DNA from: Thermococcaceae archaeon
GTDB lineage: Archaea; Methanobacteriota_B; Thermococci; Thermococcales; Thermococcaceae
NCBI GenBank assembly: GCA_026986455.1
Contig: JALSON010000353.1
Span: 1-6,925 of the forward strand
Reading direction: 5' to 3'
Length of the DNA stretch: 6,925 nt
The notes below the pieces were generated by a model. The model worked only from the letters and a program-made list of their open reading frames with translations, did no database searches and was not told where the DNA came from. Of the stretch, positions 1-5,033 are shown one piece after another. Both the position numbers and the translations under genes were made by a program. Position 1 is the first letter of the stretch, and each line of letters starts with the position of its first letter.

Positions 1-686
1 ATTTTGTGGGTATCCTCGATGCCGATGTCCACGGCCCCAACATAGCCAAGATGCTCGGGGTCGAAAAGGCGGAGGTTCTTGCAGAGAAGCTTGAAGATGG
101 CCGTTTTGAGATGATTCCGCCGGTGAATGACTTCATGGGGCAGACCACCCCCGTAAAGGTCATGAGCATGGGATTTCTCGTGGGAGAAGACCAGCCCATC
201 ATCTGGCGCGGGGCGCTCGTAACGAAGGCCATCAAGCAGCTCCTCGGCGATGTGAAGTGGGGCAGCCTTGACTTCATGATAGTCGATTTCCCTCCGGGGA
301 CGGGGGACGAAATCCTCACGGTTGTGCAGAGCCTGAAGCTCGATGCTGCCATAATAGTTACAACCCCTCAGGAGGTCGCTCTGCTCGACACTGGGAAGGC
401 AGTGAACATGATGAAGCAGATGGAGATTCCCTACATAGCAGTCGTCGAGAACATGAGCTACCTCATCTGCCCCCACTGCGGTGGCAAGATAGACCTCTTC
501 GGGGAAGGCGGCGGTGAAAAGCTCGCCCAGAAGGAGGGCGTCGACTTCCTCGGCAAGATACCGATTGACCTCAAGGCGAGGGAGGCGAGCGATTCCGGGA
601 TACCCATAGTCCTCTACGAGGACACACCGGCGGCAAAGGCCATCATGGGAATAGTTGACAAGCTCACCGCGAAGCTTGAGGATTGA
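1..686 (+). CDS. mrp: Mrp/NBP35-family P-loop ATPase, iron-sulfur cluster carrier (5' truncated)
   Basis: The reading frame is open from the window edge (frame of position 3), so this is the C-terminal part of a gene that starts upstream. The GTG at position 6 is an internal Val codon. Visible motifs, numbered from that Val: GILDADVHGPN at 2-12 (the segment after the Walker A helix in Mrp proteins), DFPPGTGD at 94-101 (Walker B region and family signature), VENMSY at 147-152, and CPHC at 155-158, the C-terminal CxxC that holds a bridging Fe-S cluster in a dimer. The Walker A loop (KGGVGKST type) lies in the missing part; roughly 50-70 residues are absent if it has the usual archaeal length of about 295 aa. 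Family role: ATP-dependent carrier delivering Fe-S clusters to apoproteins in the cytoplasm. Neighbours suggest no special partner. Identification is firm; the physiological client is unknown. Confidence 0.95.
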   Translation, partial: FVGILDADVHGPNIAKMLGVEKAEVLAEKLEDGRFEMIPPVNDFMGQTTPVKVMSMGFLVGEDQPIIWRGALVTKAIKQLLGDVKWGSLDFMIVDFPPGTGDEILTVVQSLKLDAAIIVTTPQEVALLDTGKAVNMMKQMEIPYIAVVENMSYLICPHCGGKIDLFGEGGGEKLAQKEGVDFLGKIPIDLKAREASDSGIPIVLYEDTPAAKAIMGIVDKLTAKLED

Positions 687-713
687 AGAAGCCGGAAAAT
701 AAGGATTCCCCCC

Positions 714-725
714 GCTTTTATTTTC
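714..725 (+). terminator. T-rich tract after the Mrp gene, possible archaeal terminator
   Basis: A pyrimidine/T-rich run (gcttttattttc) lies about 30 bp after the Mrp stop codon and before the next promoter-like element. Archaeal RNA polymerase stops at such oligo-T tracts without needing a hairpin, and I see no strong hairpin here. It is short and interrupted, so this is a weak call. Confidence 0.35.
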
Positions 726-746
726 ATCCTCTGGAAACCCGGCTGC

Positions 747-759
747 ATTAAATTTTTAA
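747..759 (+). promoter_or_regulatory. Possible TATA box for the membrane protein gene
   Basis: An A/T-only stretch (attaaatttttaa) sits in a 105-bp gap between two genes of the same strand. Its centre is about 39 bp before the ATG at 792, which puts a start site near 775-785 and a leader of only about 10-15 nt. The ribosome site AGAGGGAG at 781-788 would fall within or next to that leader. The match to the usual TTTATATA-type box is imperfect. Confidence 0.45.
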
Positions 760-791
760 CTTCTCCTGACAATCCACCAGAGAGGGAGACA

Positions 792-2159
792 ATGAGAAAG
801 CTGTTGACCCTTATGCTGCTGCTCATGTTCTTTATTCCCCTTGTATCCGCTCAGGATATGAGCTACTACCCTGACAGGGATGCCTTTAATCACTTTCTTA
901 ACTCCGGCTCATCCTACACCGTCATTCCCGGAACCTCAAAGTTTTCGGTGAGCTGGGCACATTACATAGACAGCAAGCTCTCCAGGTTCAAAAAGAAGGG
1001 CACTGACGTCACAGTGCTTGTCGGCAATGTGCGCGAGAACCCAGAGATGAAAAAGCTCTGGCACCTGACCAACCTTTCCCCCGAGAAATCCCTGGAGCCG
1101 ATGGTTATCGTGGCGGGGAGATACATCTTCATAACCGGAAGGGAGGACAACATATACCTGACTGAGAAGGCTTTCTCGGGTATGTACAGGTTTACTCCAA
1201 GAGAAAAATGGATTGAGATTCTTATCTTCCTCCTGATCGTGATTATCTTCGCCTATGCACTGGGGAGAAGCGGCTATTCCGGAATCTTCTACCTAATCTC
1301 AGCCTTCCTCTTTGCGGTGTGGATGGTCAACTCAAGGCCATTTCCCCTGAGCCCAGATGCCCTCCCCCTATTCGGGAGGAGTGTTGAATTTGCCTATTTT
1401 GGAGGCCTTTCCGCGCCCTCCGTGATGCTGGTCGGCTCATGGTTCAAACTGCTCTCCCCCACGGAGGAGGCATTTTCGATTCTCCAGGCCACGTGCATCC
1501 TCCTGATAATCTCCTTCCTCTACTATCTCGCTCCAAAGAGGCACCGTGAATACGGCTTCATACTCTCGGGGCTGGTCTTTGCATCCCCGACGTTCAGGTC
1601 ATACCTGACCACAATAAACGCATATTCCCTCCCGATTCTTATCTTTATCCTGACCCTCGCGGTTGCCCTCAACTTCACCTTCGATCCTCAGAGGCTCACG
1701 GCTTTTTGCGAGACCCTGCTGCTCGCACTGCTCACCGTGGCACTGGTGTATTTTGTGCCGTGGTTTCTCTTCCTGCCGGCGGCCTTTATAATGGCGTTTC
1801 CCAAGAGGTACGTCAGGAACTACATCTACCTGCTGCTTTCGGGCATTGGAATCCTGGCAGTGTATGTCTACTCCCCCTTCTCCCTGAGCCTGCCGGTGCA
1901 GCTTCCCGCAGATGGAGTCTCAGCCCTCATGACGCTTTTTAAAGAAAGCGCAATCCAGCTGGTTCTGATAATATACCTCTCCATCGGCTTCATCAGGGGG
2001 GGAATAAGAAAAACAAAGGGGCAGATCCCGTTTCTGGTTATACTGCTGGTCATATACCTGTACATCACCCTGTGGAATCCCCGGCTCCTCCCCTTTGACT
2101 ACATCCTCATATCCGCGCTTCCGGTGCGGATGCTCTCAAGGCTCACCCCTCAAACCTGA
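792..2159 (+). CDS. Unknown membrane protein: signal peptide, extracytoplasmic domain and about 8-9 TM segments; possible divergent GT-C-type enzyme
   Basis: 455 aa; I do not recognise a named family. Residues 1-20 form a signal peptide (basic MRK, Leu/Met-rich core, likely cleavage at VSA/QD). Residues 21-138 are a soluble, presumably extracellular domain. Hydrophobic helices follow at about 141-158, 163-180, 206-220, 229-247, 254-266, 276-295, 305-335 (possibly two), 343-362, 387-402 and 411-427. After the helix ending near 180 comes a loop, SRPFPLSPDALPLFGRSVEF, with Asp189, then AYFGGLSAPS, then further helices with YYLAPKR at 244-250. A helix, an outside loop with an acidic residue, and a YxxG/PP-like stretch resemble the arrangement in ArnT/PMT-type GT-C glycosyltransferases. 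That is an inference from pattern only. The ATG at 792 is chosen because AGAGGGAG precedes it by 3 nt and it gives an intact signal peptide. It converges on the DUF2110 gene with a 10-bp overlap. Confidence 0.85.
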   Translation: MRKLLTLMLLLMFFIPLVSAQDMSYYPDRDAFNHFLNSGSSYTVIPGTSKFSVSWAHYIDSKLSRFKKKGTDVTVLVGNVRENPEMKKLWHLTNLSPEKSLEPMVIVAGRYIFITGREDNIYLTEKAFSGMYRFTPREKWIEILIFLLIVIIFAYALGRSGYSGIFYLISAFLFAVWMVNSRPFPLSPDALPLFGRSVEFAYFGGLSAPSVMLVGSWFKLLSPTEEAFSILQATCILLIISFLYYLAPKRHREYGFILSGLVFASPTFRSYLTTINAYSLPILIFILTLAVALNFTFDPQRLTAFCETLLLALLTVALVYFVPWFLFLPAAFIMAFPKRYVRNYIYLLLSGIGILAVYVYSPFSLSLPVQLPADGVSALMTLFKESAIQLVLIIYLSIGFIRGGIRKTKGQIPFLVILLVIYLYITLWNPRLLPFDYILISALPVRMLSRLTPQT

Positions 2160-2884
2160 AACTTAACAGCCCCGATAACGGCAGGTTTTATCAGCGGGCC
2201 TATCTCCTTGATGATGCCCGGCGCATGGGTTCCTTTTTTGAGGATCAGGAGGGTTTCCATAAGGCCGAGCTCCTCCAGTCTCTTAACGTCCCTTCCATGA
2301 CCGGTCTTTATGAGCGCTTCTTCGATCCTCTCGCTCACAGTTCCTGCGATGAACAGCTTGTCGTGGCCGTCACTCAGCCATTTCTTGATAGTTCTCAGCT
2401 GCTTCTCTGAAAACTCTGCCTCAACACTCCTTGTCCCAAATTCAACCTTTTCAAGCCGGATTTCAACGGGAAGATAGTCCACCCATCCAAACTCCTTTAT
2501 CATGCGTCTCACGGGCATTTCGCCGAATGTTCTCTTCAGGTAGTATAGGGGCAGGAGTGCATCCTTGGGAGACGGAGAAAAAATCCCTATATCCACATAC
2601 GCACCGTATCCCATCTTCCCGAGGTCTGTAAAGCGACCTCTGTAGGTCTCCTCCTCACTGATACGGCTCAGTTTGTAGGGCACCTCTCCGAATTCCTCCC
2701 TGATGAGGTTGGCAGATATCTCCTCATCCTCTCCCCCAATGCTAACCTTAACCCACTGCTTCTTTGTAACGGAAAGCTTCCATTCAACTTCAAGCTCCCC
2801 GATTAGGGATTTCAGCTTTCTGCTGAGTTTTTCAAAACCGCTCCTGTCTCCATAAACCTTCTCCAAAATAACAATATCGCTCAT
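2150..2884 (-). CDS. DUF2110-family archaeal protein, downstream of tfe
   Basis: 244 aa from the preferred start, MSDIVILEKVYG. Recognisable family traits: an N-terminal alpha/beta part (about 1-75), a central segment YRGRFTDLGKMGYGAYVDIG at 81-100 followed by PSPKDALLPL, which reads like an S1/OB-fold strand pattern, and a conserved C-terminal block GHGRDV...LEELGL...LKKGTHAPGIIKEIGPL at about 195-231. The biochemical role of DUF2110 (COG4044) is not known to me. The OB-like part hints at RNA binding, which is only inference. It begins 33 bp after the tfe stop with no promoter-like sequence between, so it is probably co-transcribed with tfe. An upstream in-frame ATG at 2893 would add MRK, but the SD GGGGATGA overlaps that codon and is spaced 5 nt from the ATG at 2884. 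Its 3' end overlaps the opposing membrane protein gene by 10 bp. Confidence 0.88.
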   Translation of the reverse strand: MSDIVILEKVYGDRSGFEKLSRKLKSLIGELEVEWKLSVTKKQWVKVSIGGEDEEISANLIREEFGEVPYKLSRISEEETYRGRFTDLGKMGYGAYVDIGIFSPSPKDALLPLYYLKRTFGEMPVRRMIKEFGWVDYLPVEIRLEKVEFGTRSVEAEFSEKQLRTIKKWLSDGHDKLFIAGTVSERIEEALIKTGHGRDVKRLEELGLMETLLILKKGTHAPGIIKEIGPLIKPAVIGAVKFQV

Positions 2885-2889
2885 TTTTC

Positions 2890-2897
2890 TCATCCCC
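2890..2897 (-). promoter_or_regulatory. Ribosome binding site that decides the DUF2110 start
   Basis: On the minus strand GGGGATGA lies 5 nt before the ATG at 2884 and matches GGAGGTGA at 6 of 8 positions. The other candidate ATG (2893-2891) is inside this site and has GGGG directly abutting it, leaving no spacing. This favours the shorter protein. Confidence 0.6.
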
Positions 2898-2917
2898 GAA
2901 GTTCATAAACCAGCCAT

Positions 2918-3466
2918 TCACTCTTTCTTCTTTGTTCTCCTCTTTCTCGGCTTCTTCCTGAGTCCGAGCTCCACCTCAAGCTCTTCTATGCGCTTCCTCA
3001 GCTCGGCAACGATTTCGGTGTTGTCGTACTGCATGAGCATCTGGCCGCATATGGGGCACTGAAACTCGTATTCCATGGCCTCATCAAAGGTTAGCTTTGG
3101 ATGTCCCGGGGTGCCGCAGTGGTAGTAAATCTCACTCGTCTCCTCTTCGAGCATCTGCTTCAGCTTGTTGAGCTCTGCCATCTTCTTTGCCCTCAGTATC
3201 TCGGGCAGCCTTCTGGTCTCAAGATGCCAGTAATAGTAGTACCACCCGGTTTCCTTGTCCCTGGTTCTCCTGAACTCAGCAAGCTGGTTGTCGTAGAATA
3301 TGTACAGAATCTTCCTCACGGTGTTGACCCTGATGCCCGTGAGTTCGGCCAGTTCCTCGTCAGTTGCCTCCCCTTTCTTCTCCAGAGCTTTGATTACCTC
3401 AACAGCTTCCTCGCCTGCAATGTCCATTGCGAGCTCAAGGAGTTCTTTGTTCTTCCTTCTGGCCAT
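2918..3466 (-). CDS. tfe: Transcription factor E, alpha subunit (TFE)
   Basis: 182 aa, the full length usual for archaeal TFE, homologue of the TFIIE-alpha N-terminal half. Residues 1-90 form the extended winged helix: helix-turn-helix around [21 protein letters not shown] (34-54), then the wing with [11 protein letters not shown] (72-82). Residues 91-112 are a linker helix. A zinc-ribbon region spans 114-145 with Cys117, Cys137 and Cys140 (CPIC). The first knuckle reads YHCGTPGHP instead of CxxC, so His116 or His122 must supply the fourth ligand if zinc is bound. Residues 150-168 form a charged helix and 169-181 a basic tail ([11 protein letters not shown]). TFE binds the RNA polymerase clamp, stabilises the open complex and helps at weak promoters. 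The ATG is supported by GGAGGTT 7 nt upstream. It has its own TATA box, an approximately 60-nt leader, and DUF2110 downstream. Confidence 0.97.
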   Translation of the reverse strand: MARRKNKELLELAMDIAGEEAVEVIKALEKKGEATDEELAELTGIRVNTVRKILYIFYDNQLAEFRRTRDKETGWYYYYWHLETRRLPEILRAKKMAELNKLKQMLEEETSEIYYHCGTPGHPKLTFDEAMEYEFQCPICGQMLMQYDNTEIVAELRKRIEELEVELGLRKKPRKRRTKKKE

Positions 3467-3473
3467 AATAACA

Positions 3474-3480
3474 AACCTCC
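3474..3480 (-). promoter_or_regulatory. Ribosome binding site of tfe
   Basis: GGAGGTT on the minus strand, 7 nt before the tfe ATG, is a strong match to the archaeal SD and fixes the start despite the rather long leader. Confidence 0.75.
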
Positions 3481-3512
3481 AGAACCATTTCAGCCTGCTA
3501 ATTTGAGTGCGC

Positions 3513-3524
3513 TGAAGTGCTTCA
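3513..3524 (-). repeat. Short inverted repeat TGAAG-TG-CTTCA near the predicted tfe start site
   Basis: A perfect 5-bp inverted repeat with a 2-bp spacer lies about 23-39 bp downstream of the tfe TATA box, at or just after the expected transcription start. A 2-nt loop is too tight for a good RNA hairpin, so a protein-binding site is the likelier reading. The arms are short enough that chance is a real alternative. Confidence 0.3.
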
Positions 3525-3543
3525 ATAATACTCTATGTTCCTA

Positions 3544-3563
3544 AGGTTATATATAGGTTTTTG
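3544..3563 (-). promoter_or_regulatory. TATA/BRE promoter of tfe
   Basis: On the minus strand an A-rich BRE-like stretch (CAAAAACC) is followed by CTATATATAA, the best TATA box in the window (core at 3547-3557). The expected start of transcription is about 25 bp downstream, near 3523-3530, giving a leader of about 55-65 nt before the tfe ATG. It makes tfe independent of the upstream 93-aa gene, although read-through remains possible. Confidence 0.75.
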
Positions 3564-3602
3564 TCAAAATATGGGGGACAATGAACAGAAAAGTCCATCA
3601 TA

Positions 3603-3884
3603 CTAATCGGTGAAATACTCCTTCAGAAGCTCCTTCGCGGAGGGTTTGTAAAGCTCAATAACCTCTATGTCCTCAATAACATTCCCCTCCCTGACTTTGA
3701 GCTTCACCTTGCCCCCGTAGACCTGAAGGTCCAGAAGACCATAAACAGCGTCCTCAGCTTCCAGGGGGCTCTTGAACTTCATTATATACTCGCCGCTCTC
3801 ATCTATGAGCTTTACCCAGTATTCGTTCTTCCTCCTGAAGGGCCGGGTAATTTTTGGTTTGAATCTGTCGAGAGTGATTTCCAA
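3603..3884 (-). CDS. Small conserved-looking protein of unknown function, TTG start, upstream of tfe
   Basis: 93 aa from the TTG start, MEITLDRFKPKI. I do not recognise a family. The protein is soluble with no TM segment or signal. It has a basic N-terminal part (KPKITRPFRRKNEYWVKL, 9-26), a beta-like segment GEYIMKFKSPLEAEDAVYGLLDL (31-53), a second strand-rich part KVKLKVREGNVIEDIEVIEL (59-78), and an acidic-ended C-terminal helix PSAKELLKEYFTD (81-93). The SPLEAEDAVYGLLDL helix after a short strand is compatible with a small alpha/beta fold. Coding is supported by an excellent SD, the length of the open frame, and Lys/Glu use like its neighbours. A GTG at 3893 would add three residues (MAS) but is part of the SD. 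It lies upstream of tfe on the same strand, 136 bp away, and is divergent from the ABC operon. Function is unknown; a link to transcription or transport is only positional. Confidence 0.78.
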   Translation of the reverse strand: MEITLDRFKPKITRPFRRKNEYWVKLIDESGEYIMKFKSPLEAEDAVYGLLDLQVYGGKVKLKVREGNVIEDIEVIELYKPSAKELLKEYFTD

Positions 3885-3889
3885 GGAAG

Positions 3890-3897
3890 CCACCTCC
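3890..3897 (-). promoter_or_regulatory. Ribosome binding site that decides a TTG start
   Basis: GGAGGTGG on the minus strand matches the consensus SD at 7 of 8 positions and is 5 nt from the TTG at 3884. The in-frame GTG at 3893 is made of bases of the SD itself and so cannot be the start used with this site. Confidence 0.7.
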
Positions 3898-3923
3898 AGT
3901 GATGACTAAAAGTTTTCAATCGT

Positions 3924-3938
3924 TCTAAACTTTTTAGA
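3924..3938. repeat. Inverted repeat TCTAAA-CTT-TTTAGA in the divergent promoter region
   Basis: A perfect 6-bp inverted repeat with a 3-bp spacer. It lies between the TATA-like element of the 93-aa gene and its expected start site, a place where a bound repressor would block transcription. It overlaps GTTCTAAAC (3922-3930), which has the GTTn3AAC form of the SurR core site. I do not see the further GTT half-site of the full SurR consensus at the expected distance. Candidate operator only. Confidence 0.4.
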
Positions 3939-3944
3939 TTACCA

Positions 3945-3953
3945 TCTTTTAAG
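3945..3953 (-). promoter_or_regulatory. Possible TATA box of the 93-aa protein gene
   Basis: On the minus strand CTTAAAAGA follows an A-rich GAAATC. It would place the start near 3924 and give a leader of about 40 nt. A second A/T run closer to the gene (minus-strand CTAAAAAG near 3930-3937) is an alternative box. Confidence 0.4.
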
Positions 3954-3973
3954 GATTTCTGAGGCGCTGAAGT

Positions 3974-3985
3974 TTAAGAACTTAA
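3974..3985. repeat. Inverted repeat TTAAG-AA-CTTAA in the divergent promoter region
   Basis: A perfect 5-bp inverted repeat with a 2-bp spacer. It is about 40 bp upstream of the ABC operon TATA box and about 25 bp upstream of the TATA-like element of the 93-aa gene, a position suited to an activator. In A/T-rich DNA such a repeat may be chance. Confidence 0.3.
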
Positions 3986-4012
3986 CGATGCTCCCGCCAT
4001 TAACACGATATG

Positions 4013-4028
4013 TGAAAAAATTTATATG
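4013..4028 (+). promoter_or_regulatory. TATA/BRE promoter of the ABC exporter operon
   Basis: TGAAAAAA (BRE-like) followed by TTTATATGG, a near-consensus Thermococcales TATA box. Transcription should start near 4048-4050, leaving a leader of about 10 nt that contains little beyond the GGTGGT ribosome site at 4050-4055. This is the promoter for all three transporter genes. Confidence 0.75.
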
Positions 4029-4058
4029 GCTTTTATCGAGTAAAATAACGGTGGTAGA

Positions 4059-5024
4059 GTGAAGGCCATTGAAGTTAGGGAGCTCAGAAAAAGCTATCCC
4101 AAGAAGATTCCCCTTCCCTTCAGAAAAGTCCAGTGGGTTGAAGCTGTTAGGGGAATCAGCTTTGAAGTCAGGAGGGGTGAGCTATTTGGCCTTCTCGGAC
4201 CCAACGGTGCCGGAAAGACCACCACAATAAAGATGCTCACAACTCTCCTGGAGCCAAGCGGAGGGACGGCAGCAGTTCTTGGTCATGACATTCGCAGAGA
4301 TGCGAGGGAAATCAGAAAACGGATAAACCTCGTTGCCGAGGGAGAGAGAACGCTCTACTGGCGCCTGTCGGCGTATGAAAACCTGAAGTATTTTGCGAGG
4401 ATTTACTACGTTCCCAAGAGCGAGGAAAAGGAGAGGATTGAAGGGCTTTTAAAGCTCGTGGGGCTCTGGGAGAGGAGGGATGACCTGATAATGAACTACT
4501 CCAGGGGAATGAAGCAGAGGCTGGCCATAGCAAAAGCCCTGATAAACGACCCTGAAGTCCTCTTTCTTGATGAGCCCACACTGGGCCTCGATGTCCAGAG
4601 CGCTCTATTTGTGAGGGAGTTCATAAGAAAGCTCGTTGATGAGCAGAAGAAGACCGTTCTCCTGACAACACACTACCTGGGTGAAGCTGAGGAGCTCTGC
4701 GACAGGATTGCAATAATCGACCACGGCAGGATAATCGCCCTCGATACCCCCGAGGGACTAAAAAGGCTCGTAAAGGGTGAGGATGCGGTTGAGATAAAAG
4801 TGAGAGATTTTCCGGCCGAGAAGCTGGAGAAATTTCCATGGAAGCTCGCGGTGGTGAAGGAGAACACTGAGAGGGGAACGGTAACGCTCAGAGGGCAGGT
4901 TGACGAAGATGATCTGCCGAAGGTTGTTGAGCTACTGGTAAAGAGCGGTTCGAGGATTCTGAGCGTTGAACAGAAGGAGCCGACGCTTGAAGATGTTTTT
5001 ATAAAGCTCACGGGCAGGGACTGA
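4059..5024 (+). CDS. ABC-2-type exporter, ATP-binding protein
   Basis: 321 aa, GTG start preceded by GGTGGT; no other in-frame start fits. One nucleotide-binding domain (about 1-230): Walker A GPNGAGKTT at 47-55, signature YSRGMKQR at 147-154 (LSGG with Arg for the first Gly), Walker B VLFLDEPT at 167-174, D-loop LGLDVQS at 175-181, H-loop His205. The usual Q-loop Gln is absent: the segment reads NLVAEGERTLYWRLSAYENL (90-109), as in a branch of DrrA/NatA-like exporters with an (E/G)ER-LYWRL motif. An insertion KKIPLPFRKVQWVEAV (15-30) sits between the first strands. Residues 240-318 form a C-terminal accessory domain ending in EPTLEDVFIKLTG, common in ABC-2 drug and lipid exporter ATPases. 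It powers export through the two permeases that follow, with a 9-bp gap to the first. The substrate cannot be told from sequence; drug, antibiotic, lipid or polysaccharide export are all possible. Confidence 0.95.
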   Translation: MKAIEVRELRKSYPKKIPLPFRKVQWVEAVRGISFEVRRGELFGLLGPNGAGKTTTIKMLTTLLEPSGGTAAVLGHDIRRDAREIRKRINLVAEGERTLYWRLSAYENLKYFARIYYVPKSEEKERIEGLLKLVGLWERRDDLIMNYSRGMKQRLAIAKALINDPEVLFLDEPTLGLDVQSALFVREFIRKLVDEQKKTVLLTTHYLGEAEELCDRIAIIDHGRIIALDTPEGLKRLVKGEDAVEIKVRDFPAEKLEKFPWKLAVVKENTERGTVTLRGQVDEDDLPKVVELLVKSGSRILSVEQKEPTLEDVFIKLTGRD

Positions 5025-5033
5025 GGGATTGAA

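Noticed and set aside
1706..1942. 78-aa frame on the plus strand within the membrane protein gene
   Set aside because: It is out of frame within a continuous, well-supported TM-rich coding sequence and has no motif.
2891..2893. ATG at 2893 as start of the DUF2110 gene
   Set aside because: It lies within the SD-like GGGGATGA and has no spacing; the ATG at 2884 fits better. It cannot be fully excluded.
3513..3540. Possible short leader peptide (TTG start) in the tfe leader
   Set aside because: The frame is about 11 codons, has no SD and no meaningful run of residues, so it is not supportable.
3101..3544. 147-aa open frame on the plus strand opposite tfe
   Set aside because: It is the antisense of the TFE gene, which has clear domain motifs; its product is rich in Leu, Val and Cys with no recognisable pattern and no SD of note.
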